From Sipunculus nudus (taxonomy: Eukaryota > Annelida > Sipuncula > Golfingiida > Sipunculidae), in the NCBI GenBank assembly GCA_026874595.1, contig CM049317.1, positions 69,771,618 through 69,835,617 on the forward strand: 64,000 bases of DNA, read 5' to 3'. Positions 22,465-34,088 of the stretch are shown here, piece by piece. Within the stretch, counting starts at the first letter, position 1, and each line of letters begins with the position of its first letter. The position numbers and the translations under genes are program-made. The notes beneath the pieces were generated by a model. It did no database searches, was not told the DNA's origin, and was given only the letters and a program-made list of their open reading frames with translations.

Positions 22465-25400
22465 AATACAGGTGGCTCCACCAGTCTGAAGAAACTAATA
22501 AAAACACTTAATGGTCAATATCCATGCAAAAAATCATGGTGATCTCTGCATTAGTTGTTCAGATACTTCAGTTTTTGTATTAAATTGTCCATTATTCTGA
22601 GGGATACTTCGGAGTCCTAAAGCTTGAAGGATATGGGTAACAGAGACCTAATTTCAAGTTTCCACAGGCACCTTTCATGGGCCTCCTTGCATGACAAGAA
22701 TGAAGATTCTAGGTCCAGTTGTTGCGATTTGTACCCTGTTGACAGATAACCACATTTTTAAAGGTCTCAAAAAAAAGAAAAAAATTCGTAAAAATTTGAA
22801 AAAAAAATAGAGGTGGCACACCCAGTCTGCAGAAACTGATGGAACAGCTCATGATCAATATGTATGCCGAAAATCATGACCATCAGTGTTGTAGTTATTG
22901 AAATACTGCAGTTTTTGTATCAAATTTTCCATTATTCTGGGGGGGGGGGGTATTTTGGACCCATACAGCTTAAAGAATATGGGTAACAGAGACCTAATTT
23001 CAAGTTTCCATGGAGACTTTTCATGGGTCTCCCTGTGTGTCAAGAATGAAGATTCTTGGTCCAGTTTTTATGATTTGTGCCCTGTTAACAGATGTTCATA
23101 TCTTTAAAGGTCTCAAAAATACAGAAAAATTTCGTAAAAAAAAACGAACAAATACAGGTGGTGCCACCAGTCTGCAGAAACTTATGAAACACTCCATGAT
23201 CAATATCCATGCAAACAATTATGGTTATCTCTGCATTAGTTGTTCAGTTACTTTAGCTTTTGTATCAAATTTTCCATTATTCTGAGCTGTACTTTGGAGT
23301 GCCATAGCTCAAAGGATATGGGTAACAGAGACCAAATTTCAGGTTTCCATGGAGACTTATCATGGGTCTCCCTGTGTGTCAAGAACGAAGATTCCAGGTC
23401 CAGTCGTTACGATTTGTACCCTGTTGACAGATAACTACATCCTTAAAGGTCTCAAAAATGGAGAAAACAATTCGTGAACATTGAAAAATACAGGTGGCGC
23501 CACCAGTCTGCACAAACTGATGAAACATCTCATGATCAATATGTATGTCGAAAATCATGACCATCAGTGATGTAGTTAATGAGGTATTGAAGTTTTTGTA
23601 TGAAATTTTTGACTATTCTGGGGGGTAATTTTGGGCCCCATAGCTCGAAGGATATGGGTAACAGAGACCTAATTTCTGGTTTCCATGGAGACTTCATAGG
23701 TCTCTCAGTGTGTCGAAAATGAAGATTCTAGATCCAGTCGCTACGATTTGTGCCACGCTAACAGATGACAGCATCCTCAAAGGTCTCAAAAATAGAGGAA
23801 AAAATCTTAAAAAATCAAACAGTACAGGTGGCGCCACCAGTCTGCAGGAACTGAGTGAACATCTCATGATCAATATGTATGCCAAAAATGAAGACCATCA
23901 GTGATGTAGTTATTGAGATATTGAAGTTTTTGTATGAAATTTTTTACTATTCTGGGGGGTACTTTGGGGCCCCATAGCTCAAAGGATATGGGTAACAGAG
24001 ACCTAATTTCTGGTTTCCATGGAGACTTATCATGGGTCTCCCTGTGTGTCAAGAATGAAGATTCTAGGTCCAGTCGTTACGATTTGTACCCTGTTGACAG
24101 ATAACTACATCCTTAAAGGTCTCAAAAATGGAGAAAACAATTCGTGAACATTGAAAAATACAGGTGGCGCCACCAGTCTGCACAAACTGATGAAACATCT
24201 CATGATCAATATGTATGTCGAAAATCATGACCATCAGTGATGTAGTTAATGAGATACTGAAGTTTTTGTATGAAATTTTTGACTATTCTGGGGGGTAATT
24301 TTGGGCCCCATAGCTCGAAGGATATGGGTAACAGAGACCTAATTTCTGGTTCCCATGGAGACTTTTCATAGGTCTCTCAGTGTGTCGAAAATGAAGATTC
24401 TAGGTCCAGTCATTACGATTTGTGCCACGCTAACAGATGACAGCATCCTCAAAGGTCTCAAAAATAGAGGAAAAAATCGTAAAAAATCAAACAGTACAGG
24501 TGGCGCCACCAGTCTGCAGGAACTGATCTAACATCTCATGATCAATATGTATGCCAAAAATGAAGACCATCAGTGATGTAGTTATTGAGATATTGAAATT
24601 TTTGTATGAAATTTTTTACTATTCTGGGGGGTACTTTGGGGCCTCATAGCTCAAAGGATATGGGTAACAGAGACCTAATTTCTGGTTTCCAAGGAGATTT
24701 TTCATGGACCTCTAAGTGTGTCAAGAATTAAGATTCTAAGTCCAGTCTTTTTGATTTGTGCCTTGTTAACAGATGTTCACATTTTTAAAGGTCTCAAAAA
24801 TAGAGAAAAAAATTCGTGAACATTGAAAAATACAGGTGGCGCCACCAGTCTGCACAAACTGATGAAACATCTCATGATCAATATGTATGTCGAAAATCAT
24901 GACCATCAGTGATGTAGTTAATGAGATATTGAAGTTTTTGTATGAAATTTTTGACTATTCTGGGGGGTAATTTTGGGCCCCATAGCTCGAAGGATATGTG
25001 TAACAGAGACCTAATTTCTGGTTTCCATGGAGACTTTTCATAGGTCTCTCAGTGTGTCGAAAATGAAGATTCTAGGTCCAGTCGCTACGATTTGTGCCAC
25101 GCTAACAGATGACAGCATCCTCAAAGGTCTCAAAAATAGAGGAAAAAATCTTAAAAAATCAAACAGTACAGGTGGCGCCACCAGTCTGCAGGAACTGATC
25201 TAACATCTCATGATCAATATGTATGCCAAAAATGAAGACCATCAGTGATGTAGTTATTGAGATATTGAAGTTTTTGTATGAAATTTTTTACTATTCTGGG
25301 GGGTACTTTGGGGCCCCATAGCTCGAAGGATATGGGTAACAGAGACCTAATTTCTGTTTTCCATGGAGACTTATCATGGGTCTCCCTGTGTGTCAAGAAT

Positions 25401-27780
25401 GAAGATTCTAGGTCCAGTCGTTACGATTTGTACCCTGTTGACAGATAACTACATCCTTAAAGGTCTCAAAAATGGAGAAAACAATTCGTGAACATTGAAA
25501 AATACAGGTGGCGCCACCAGTCTGCACAAACTGATGAAACATCTCATGATCAATATGTATGTCGAAAATCATGACCATCAGTGATGTAGTTAATGAGATA
25601 TTGAAGTTTTTGTATGAAATTTTTGACTATTCTGGGGGGTAATTTTGGGCCCCATAGCTCGAAGGATATGGGTAACAGAGACCTAATTTCTGGTTTCCAT
25701 GGAGACTTTTCATAGGTCTCTCAGTGTGTCGAAAATGAAGATTCTAGGTCCAGTCATTACGATTTGTGCCACGCTAACAGATGACAGCATCCTCAAAGGT
25801 CTCAAAAATAGAGGAAAAAATCGTAAAAAATCAAACAGTACAGGTGGCGCCACCAGTCTGCAGGAACTGATCTAACATCTCATGATCAATATGTATGCCA
25901 AAAATGAAGACCATCAGTGATGTAGTTATTGAGATATTGAAGTTTTTGTATGAAATTTTTTACTATTCTGGGTGGTATTTTGGGGCCCCATAGCTCAAAG
26001 GATATGGGTAACAGAGACCTAATTTCTGGTTTCCATGGAGACTTATCATGGGTCTCCCTGTGTGTCAAGAACAAAGATTCTAGGTCCAGTCGTTACGATT
26101 TGTACCCTGTTGACAGATAACTACATCCTTAAAGGTCTTAAAAATGGAGAAAACAATTCGTGAACATTGAAAAATACAGGTGGCGCCACCAGTCTGCACA
26201 AACTGATGAAACATCTCATGATCAATATGTATGTCGAAAATCATGACCATCAGTGATGTAGTTAATGAGATATTGAAGTTTTTGTATGAAATTTTTGACT
26301 ATTCTGGGGGGTAATTTTGGGCCCCATAGCTCAAAGGATATGGGTAACAGAGACCTAATTTCTGGTTTCCATGGAGACTTTTCATAGGTCTCTCAGTGTG
26401 TCGAAAATGAAGATTCTAGGTCCAGTCATTACGATTTGTGCCACGCTAACAGATGACAGCATCCTCAAAGGTCTCAAAAATAGAGGAAAAAATCGTAAAA
26501 AATCAAACAGTACAGGTGGCGCCACCAGTCTGCAGGAACTGATCTAACATCTCATGATCAATATGTATGCCAAAAATGAAGACCATCAGTGATGTAGTTA
26601 TTGAGATATTGAAGTTTTTGTATGAAATTTTTTACTATTCTGGGTGGTATTTTGGGGCCCCATAGCTCAAAGGATATGGGTAACAGAGACCTAATTTCTG
26701 GTTTCCATGGAGACTTATCATGGGTCTCCCTGTGTGTCAAGAACAAAGATTCTAGGTCTAGTCGTTACGATTTGTACCCTGTTGACAGATAACTACATCC
26801 TTAAAGGTCTCAAAAATGGAGAAAACAATTCGTGAACATTGAAAAATACAGGTGGCGCCACCAGTCTGCACAAACTGATGAAACATCTCATGATCAATAT
26901 GTATGTCGAAAATCATGACCATCAGTGATGTAGTTAATGAGATATTGAAGTTATTGTATGAAATTTTTGACTATTCTGGGGGGTAATTTTGGGCCCCATA
27001 GCTCGAAGGATATGGGTAACAGAGACCTAATTTCTGGTTTCCATGGAGACTTTTCATAGGTCTCTCAGTGTGTCGAAAATGAAGATTCTAGGTCCAGTCG
27101 TTACGATTTGTGCCACGCTAACAGATGACAGTATCCTCAAAGGTCTCAAAAATAGAGGAAAAAATCGTAAAAAATCAAACAGTACAGGTGGCGCCACCAG
27201 TCTGCAGGAACTGATCGAACATCTCATGATCAATATGTATGCCAAAAATGAAGACCATCAGTGATGTAGTTATTGAGATATTGAAATTTTTGTATGAAAT
27301 TTTTTACTATTCTGGGGGGTACTTTGGGGCCTCATAGCTCAAAGGATATGGGTAACAGAGACCTAATTTCTGGTTTCCAAGGAGATTTTTCATGGACCTC
27401 TCAGTGTGTCAAGAATTAAGATTCTAAGTCCAGTCTTTTTGATTTGTGCCTTGTTAACAGATGTTCACATTTTTAAAGGTCTCAAAAATAGAGAAAAAAA
27501 TTCGTAAAAAATCGAAAAATACAGGTGGCGCCACCAGTCTGCAGGAAGTGATGTAACATCTCATGATCAATATGTATGCCAAAAATCATGACCATCAGTC
27601 AAGTAGTTAATGAGATATCGAAGTTTTTGTATGAAATTTTTGACTTTTCTGGGGGGTACTTTGGGGCCACATAGCTCAAAGGATATGGGTAACAGAGACC
27701 TAATTTCTGGTTTCCAAGGAGATTTTTTATGGACCTCTCAGAATCCCAAGTTACAAGGTTCTAGGTCCAGCGGTTACGAT
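22465..27780 (+). repeat. 336-bp satellite organised as 672-bp dimers
   Basis: Each monomer starts with ACAGGTGGCGCCACCAGTCT and runs through ATGATCAATATGTATG, GATGTAGTTA, GGTAACAGAGACCTAATTTC, GGTCCAGTCGTTACGATTTG and GGTCTCAAAAAT. Two alternating monomer types ('gttaatgag' and 'gttattgag') make a 672-bp dimer. The same landmark recurs at 23870, 25214, 25886 and 26558, all multiples of 672 apart. The older monomers at the left end are more diverged. Confidence 0.95.
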
Positions 27781-27974
27781 TTGTGCCTGGTTAACGGACG
27801 GACAGACGGACGACAGACAAAGAGTGATCGCTATAGCTCAGATGACTTTCAGTCAGCTGAGCTAAAAAGGGGGCTTGTCCTGGATGATGGTAAAGTTTGT
27901 GGCCCAGGGAATAAGCTCACCAAAAAGTGACTCCTTGGATAATTAGTCTTGCTCTGATAGTAGAATGCTCTTAA

Positions 27975-28125
27975 GAGGGGGTGTGTTATGAGGAAACATG
28001 AAAGCAGACCGAACTGTCTTGCTGGAGAAACTTGCTTTGCTAGCGAGCAGTTGGTACGCCTGACTTGTGCCCCACCATCATGGTTCGAATCCCGGATCGG
28101 CCCAGTCTTTTCCCCTCGAGCAACA
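27975..28125 (+). mobile_element. tRNA-derived SINE-like copy 2
   Basis: Parallel to 20955-21108: GAACTGTCTTGCTGGAGAAA, a TAGCGAGCAGTTGGTA A-box-like motif (one base shorter), the B-box GGTTCGAATCC, and GGATCGGCCCAGTCTTTTCC. Confidence 0.55.
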
Positions 28126-28164
28126 GATGGTGTCAGAATATTACCAATAAGTCTAGTATATGTT

Positions 28165-28844
28165 CACCACACCATGAAGCCCTATCAGTGAGCCTACATC
28201 CTTCATAACTACCTAGAGAGTTTACCAATATATCTCTCACAGTCGTTTACATTCCCCCTAGTGCTAATAAAGACAGTACATTGCATCAAAGAAGATACAG
28301 GATATTGTTGCCCAATTAGAAGAAAAGAAATCGCAAGCTCTGCATACTGTACTCGGAGATATGAACCACTGTGATCTTGATCAACCACAGTACATAAACT
28401 GTAACACAAGAGGTCACCAGAAACTGGACTTATTCTATTGTAATATTAAATCTGCTTATAAATGTGTTCAAGGTCCTCCACTGAAAAATAGTGACCATAA
28501 TATGATCTATATGCAACCTACTTACAAACGTAAACTTCAAATGCAGAAACCACGTGAAATTAATATTAAAGTGAACTCAAAGGAAGCCTATGAGACCCTA
28601 CAAACATGTTTTGATCTAACAGACTGGCAAATGTTCATTGACACTTCATTATGATCTAGATGAATTTACTTAAACTGTGTCTAGTTATATATCTATTTTG
28701 GAAGACATGCTGGTACCCACTAAAACCATTAAGATTTACCCTAATAATAAACCTTGGATCAACAGTGATCTACAGAAACTTACCATATGTAAGCACCAAG
28801 CCTTCACAAGCAATTCAGATTACTGATATAACTTACAAAAACAA
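28165..28844 (+). pseudogene. Rex1/CR1-like LINE fragment 2: C-terminal endonuclease and linker
   Basis: Across frameshifts the reading is REFTNISLTVVYIPPSANKD, then ALHTVLGDMNHCDLDQPQYI, then RGHQKLDLFYCNIKSAYKCV, then GPPLKNSDHNMIYMQPTYKR, and later ILEDMLVPTKTIKIYPNNKP then WINSDLQ. The VVYIPPSA, GD-N and SDH motifs identify an APE-type endonuclease (GD-N and SDH being catalytic motifs), and NNKPW-N-DL is typical of the linker before the reverse transcriptase. The fragment stops exactly where the next head-to-tail element starts. Confidence 0.85.
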
Positions 28845-29339
28845 GTGGACCATGGGCCATGACACTCAGCTGAAATCAAGGAGACTTGAACAATGGGCAA
28901 AAAGACTCCCGGAGTCAAAATCATGTATTTTGCCAATAGCCCTTAGATATAGGTTACAGTGACCTTAATCTACATGCAGCTGCTACCATTTATGCCCTCC
29001 TGATCGATTTAGTGTTAAAATCAAGTTCTTTCACACAGCTTGTAGAAAATGGGTCAGAGTGACATATCAGGTTTCCAAGGAGATTTTTAGGAACCTCTCT
29101 GAAAGTCATGTATGAGGATTTTAGGCCAAATTGATACAATTTGTGCCCCACCTGACTCACTTGGTGCTCATGTTTTCTCCCCTAATTTACAAAATATAGT
29201 TAACCATGACCTAATTTAAATTTTCCAAGGATATTTTTAATGGAACTCTTAGGATATCAGTTAGAAGATTCTAGGTCCAACACTCATGATTTGTGCCCTG
29301 TTAATGGACAACTGCTTCATTTGATGTTCTCAAAAACAG

Positions 29340-30480
29340 ACAAAAATGAGTAAAAAAAGTCAAATCTAGAATGGCTCTGTTTTTGCAGTGCATAACAGTT
29401 ATATGTCTCCCTGTGATTCATCCCAAAACATTATGGGTAAAATATGCAATATCTCAAAACAATGAATCTAGATCACAGTAGATTAGAATTGGAAGGTCAA
29501 GGTCACTGCTTTTCAAACTCTGATGACATTTTGGCAGAAAAACTGCTGTGTCAAATATGAAGAAAAATCTTCAGTACTTGCAAAGTTATTGAGGTCACAA
29601 TAAGCTTAGAATTGCATATGTTTTGACCTTTTGAACCATCAAGATTCAAGGTCACAGGATTTCTATGACATCCAAGATTTTGGTAGGAACAATGATTGTT
29701 TCAAATTTGGAGGAAAATATGCAGCCCTTGAAAAGTTATCTTGTCCACAAGACAAAAACTATAATTCCACTGATTTGACCTTGAAGATCCTGGTCAAGGT
29801 CACCAGGTTTCAAACTTGTCTGAGAGCTTTGTAGTAATAATTGTTGTACCAAATTTGAGGACAAAATTGGAAATACTACAAAAGTGATGGGATTCATAAA
29901 AATGTAACATTTCAAAAATTTTTACATTGAAGAGAAAAGTCAAGTTCACCAGGTTTTGAACCTGTCTGAAAACACGGTAGGATCAATTGGTGTACCAAAC
30001 TTGAGGACAAAATGTGGAATACTTCAAAAGTTTTTGGGTTCACAATCTGCAGATTTGATCTTCAAGATGAAAGTCAAGGTCATTTTTTTTTTATCTTGTC
30101 GTTGATTTTAGTAGGAACAATTGCTGTACCTGTTTGAGGAGAAAATGTTTAAAACTTCAAAAGTTATGGGGTTAAAAAAAATTATATTTGGCAGATTTGA
30201 CCTTGAAGATGATGGTCAAGGTCACCGTTTTTTCAAAATTTTCTAGGAACTTGGCAGGAACAATATGTGTACCAAATTTGAGGAAAAAATGTAGAATACT
30301 TCAAAAGTTATGGGGTTCACAAAAATTTCACATTTCGGCAGATTTTACATTGAATATGAAGGCCAAGGTCACTGGTTTTTAAACTCCTCTGTATGAACAA
30401 TTGAGTGTTTCAAATTTTGGCAGAAAATATGCAGACCTTAAAAAGTTAAAGCGTTTACAAGATATCCTACAGATGAGGAC
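29340..30480 (+). repeat. TCAAGGTCA-rich diverged tandem repeat, about 160-170 bp units
   Basis: Around six units contain GACCTTGAAGATG-TGGTCAA, GGTCACC-GTTT, GGAACAATTG-TGTACCAAAT and TTGAGGA-AAAATG. Non-coding. Confidence 0.8.
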
Positions 30481-30734
30481 GACAATGACAAAAGATGGCA
30501 CTGAAAACAATTGCCTCATTTGGGGGGGGGGGGGGGGTTAGCCACGAGTCTACAGTAACTGCTGAGGCACTAAATGATCAAATAGCATGCAAAGAATCAG
30601 AGCAATCAAAGGAAATTTTTTATGGACCTCTCAGGATGCCAAAATAGAAGATTCCAGGTCCAGCGGTTAAAATTTGTGGCCTGTTAACGGCCAGATGGAC
30701 GACAGACAAAGAGTGATTGCAGATGATTTTCACC

Positions 30735-31330
30735 ACTAGTTTGCAGGAGGTGATGGACCGCCCCATGATGAATGTTCATGCACAGAATCATGGTGATCAA
30801 TGCAGTAGTTATTCAGATACTTGAGCTTTTGTATCAAAATTTTGATTATTCTGGGGGCGTACTTCACAGCCCCATAGCTCAAAGAATATTGGTAACAGAG
30901 ACATAATTTCTGGTTTCCAATAAGATTATTCATGGATCTACCTTGCAGGTCTCAAAAAAGAGAAAAAGATTCATGAAAATTGAAAAAAATACAATTGGTG
31001 CCACCAGTCTGCAGGAAATGATGGAACATCCAATGATCAATATTCATGCAAAGAAACATGGTGATCAATGCAGTAGTTATTCAGATACTTGAGCTTTTGT
31101 ATCAAATTTTCTATTATTCTGGGGGGTATTATGGAGCCCCATAGCTCAGAGGTTATGGGTAACAGAGACCTAATTTCAGGTTTCCAAGGAGACTTTTCAT
31201 GGGCCTCTCTGCATGTCAAGAGAAAAGATTCTAGGTCCAGTCATTATGATATGTGCCCTGATGACCGCATCTTACGAGGTCTCAAAAATAGAGAAAAAAA
31301 ATCATAAAAAATAAAAAAAATACAGGTGGC
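30735..31330 (+). repeat. Two diverged monomers of the 336-bp satellite family
   Basis: CACCAGTCTGCAGGAAATGATGGAACATCC..., GGTAACAGAGACCTAATTTC and TTCTAGGTCCAG, as in the 22.5-27.8 kb array. Copies begin near 30735 and 31000. Confidence 0.8.
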
Positions 31331-31446
31331 GCCACCAGTTTCCAGGTCCAGTGGTTACTATTTGTACCCTGTTAAAGGCCGGACAGACGACGGACAAAGA
31401 GTGATCACTACAGTTCAGATGACTTTCAGTTAGCGGAGCTAAAAAC

Positions 31447-32355
31447 TGATTCTTCCATTGAGAAAGCCAAACAACAATATTCAAAGAATGTAAAAAAACT
31501 GTTCCATAGCCAGGAATCAAAAGATACTTGGAAGGGTTTTTAGGAATTAACTGATATAATTAATAGCAAAAAAGAATTTCCACTGCTTGCTGAAAATGGC
31601 CATGCTGACAAATTAATACATTCTATGCATGTTTTGATGAAAGTGACTTCTCAAAAGAAACATTCTGAGCAGTCTGAGAGCAAATTTAGAATCATGCAAT
31701 GATGGCATCCTTACTGATCTAACTGATAAACAAAGTGTTATTAGTAAGATTATTGTAAAGAAAGCCTGTGGACCCGACAAAATCAGTGGCAGATTCATTG
31801 AAACCTGTAGAAATAATTTGTCCTTCATCAAACATCATATTTATTAACTGTCTCTCTCCATGTGTAAACTACCAAAATTATGGAAGACCGAGGAAATAAT
31901 TCCATTCGCCAAAAATAACTCTCCTAAAGCAAGGAACAATCTCAGGCCTGTTGCATGTACATCTATTCTTGCAAAATCATTGGAGTGTATAGTTCTTAAC
32001 AAATTACTTCCAATTGTTAAACCAATTTCAGATCAATATCAGTTTGCAGATTCATCAAACAGAGGCACAAGTGAAGCAATTGCTACATTAACTCATATGT
32101 ATCAACACTTAGGCAGGGACCCCAGAAAATTATGCAAGATCACTTTTCATTGATTATTCTTCAGCCTTCAACACAATACAGCCACACATCATGATCAATC
32201 AGCTCTGTAGGTATAACATTTCTCCTTCCTACTGTCTATGGATTCTAGATTTTCTCTCTGATAGAAGACAACATGTTAGAACAAGCAAAGAAACTTCTTT
32301 AGATATGATCATAAATACTGGTGCTCTACAAGGCTGTGTTCTGTCAGCCATCTCC
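31447..32355 (+). pseudogene. Rex1/CR1-like LINE fragment 3: reverse transcriptase N-terminal half
   Basis: The reading is TDSSIEKAKQQYSKNVKKLF, then KKACGPDKISGRFIETCR, then KLPKLWKTEEIIPFAKNNSP, then KARNNLRPVACTSILAKSLE, then SLIDYSSAFNTIQPHIM-type sequence, then SPSYCLWILDFLSD and NTGALQGCVLSAI. The K-CGPD, LRPV--TSI-AK--E, DYSSAFNTI and GA-QGCVLS blocks are reverse-transcriptase motifs of Rex1-like LINEs. Several stops and frameshifts make it non-functional. Confidence 0.9.
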
Positions 32356-32850
32356 TAACAAATTTCTTCCAATTGTTAAACCAATTCTAGATTAACATCA
32401 TTTTGCATATTCATCAAACAGATGCACAAGTGAAGCAAAGCCACATTAACTCATTATATGTATCAACACTTAGACAGGGACCCCAGAAAATTATGCGAGA
32501 TCACTTTTCATTGATTATTCTTCAGCCTTCAACACAATACAGCCACACATCATGATCAATCAGCTCTGTAGGTATAACATTTCTCCTCCCTACTGTCTGT
32601 GGATTCTAGATTTTCTTTCAGATGGAAAACAACATGTTAGAACAAGCAAAGAAACTTCTTCAGATATAATCATAAATACTGGTGCTCTACAAGGCTGTGT
32701 TCTGTCAGCCATCTTCTATCCTATACATGTATACAAATATTTTTTCTGTGATCTTTTCAGATTGTAAAATTATCAAATATGCAGACAACACTGTCATTCT
32801 AGGCCTGATACACAAAAATGAAGAATAGCTCTACAGGAAAACCATTCCAT
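32356..32850 (+). pseudogene. Rex1-like LINE: tandemly duplicated RT segment and continuation
   Basis: The first 360 bp repeat 31998-32355 (DQYQF ... GALQGCVLSAI). The second copy then continues to IIKYADNTVILGLIHKNEE, the YAD-type catalytic block with N in place of the second D. The duplication occurred inside the element, before or after it died. Confidence 0.85.
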
Positions 32851-33640
32851 ATGTGATTGGTTGGTGCCATGGCAGACAAACAGACGGATGCTGTGCAAAA
32901 ATCGTTGCAGGTGGTACCACCAGTTTTGCCTATAATAAAGAGCTATACACATGCAAAATTTTGGGACAATCAGTCAAATGGTTCCCGAGATATGAGCTTG
33001 GATGTCTGCAGCATTAACAACGAATGTAGGTGGTGCCATCTTCATAAAATCAAGAAAACTGTCAAGGATGTATAAACCTGCAAAATTACAGGGGAATAAT
33101 TCTAACCACTGCCTTATATGAGTGATTTTATCCAAAGGCAGATGAATAGATGGACGCTGTGCAAAAATGGTTTCATGTGGCGCTTCAAGTTTTGTGTATG
33201 ATGAAGTGCTATGTGATTTCTATACACATGCGAAAATTTCAGGTGGATAAAGCCTACCAATGCAGAGATATGAGTGATTTTATCCCAAGGCAGATGAACA
33301 GATGGACGCTGTGCAAAAATGGTTGCAGGTGGTGCCACCATTTTTTGGTATATGTATTAAGCTATCCAAGGGCTTCATTTGTGCGAAATTTTTAGCTTGA
33401 ACGGTCAAACGCTTCCTGAGACATGAGGGTTTATATGTGGAAACAGACGCACAAATGGACACTGGGCAGACAGAAAAGGTCAGAGGTCCATCAAAAATGA
33501 GGGCGCAGCAGTTCACATGTAACCCAATCATAATTCTGAATTCAAAAAAAATTCTGCCCAGTGGTTAGAGAGGAGTTCCTGGAAACCTATGCGGCGGTGG
33601 CCGACTGAAAACAGAGTATCCACAAAACTCTGTTCTGGTG
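32851..33640 (+). repeat. GGTGGCGCCACC-type repeat block inserted in the LINE
   Basis: It contains GGCAGACAAACAGACGGATG, GGTGGTACCACCAGTTTTG, GAATGTAGGTGGTGCCATCT and GGTCAAACGCTTCCTGAGAC. It is the same family as 21425-22462. LINE coding resumes right after it. Confidence 0.8.
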
Positions 33641-34088
33641 GATACAATTATAAATACTTAGGATGTATTATTGACAGAAATCTGAATTGGAAAGAACGTG
33701 TTAAAGCAATCCAAGAAAGCAAACAAAAGATTATATTACCTTGATTACCTTTTTATTATCTAAGAAAGCTAAATATTGACAAAACCATATTTACCATATT
33801 TTATCATTCAGTAATATCCAGTGTCTTTACTTATGCACTGGAGTGCTGGTTCACAAATATATCTGATAAGTTAATGAAACAGTTAAATATTACCAGGAAG
33901 AGAAGTTGTAGAATAATTAGTACTTCTCTTGCCACTGTGACACACTAGGAAATCTGTGAAACCAAAACAATGGCCTTCATATCAAAGGTCATGAAGGACA
34001 CAATACATCCCCTACATTAAGAGTTCAGATTTTTACCTGTAGGTAAACGCCTAGTTCCAAATATTCTGCAGGACAACTCGTTTTAAAC
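33641..34088 (+). pseudogene. Rex1-like LINE fragment 4: RT C-terminal part
   Basis: The reading is YKYLGCIIDRNLNWKERVKA, then YLRKLNIDKTIFTIFYHSVI, then SSVFTYALECWFTNISDK, then RKRSCRIISTSLATVTH and LPVGKRLVPNILQDNSF. YLG-IID--L-W, L-K and FY-S-I-SV--Y are the usual downstream RT and C-terminal blocks. Internal stops are present. It ends where the next head (34091) begins. Confidence 0.85.

Larger units (their letters stand above)
21111..27868 (+). mobile_element. Large head-to-tail element (6.8 kb) with internal satellite
   Basis: The head AGTGACCCATGGGTCATGAC is followed by GCTCAGCTGA (21111-21140). The body holds a repeat of about 260 bp (21430-22460) and then the 336/672-bp satellite. 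The tail is GACAGACAAAGAGTGATCGC, then TATAGCTCAGATGACTTTCA, then GTCAGCTGAGCTAAAA, ending 27868. It is flanked on either side by SINE-like sequence. Nonautonomous; no coding sequence recognised. The plan resembles bivalve 'pearl'/HINE-type (Helitron-related) elements with central tandem repeats, but this is inference. Confidence 0.55.
28845..31446 (+). mobile_element. Head-to-tail element (2.6 kb) inserted in the LINE
   Basis: The head CAAGTGGACCATGGGCCATG is followed by ACACTCAGCTGA. The tail is CAGATGACTTTCAGTTAGCG followed by GAGCTAAAAA. LINE coding sequence abuts both sides (NLQK before, TDSSIEKAKQQYSKNVKK after), so both ends are defined by the interrupted ORF. The junctions lie in A-runs, so the target duplication cannot be delimited. 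Confidence 0.75.

Noticed and set aside
25214-26746. Repeated minus-strand peptide starting '[20 protein letters not shown]'
   Set aside because: It recurs exactly every 672 bp as a by-product of the satellite dimer.
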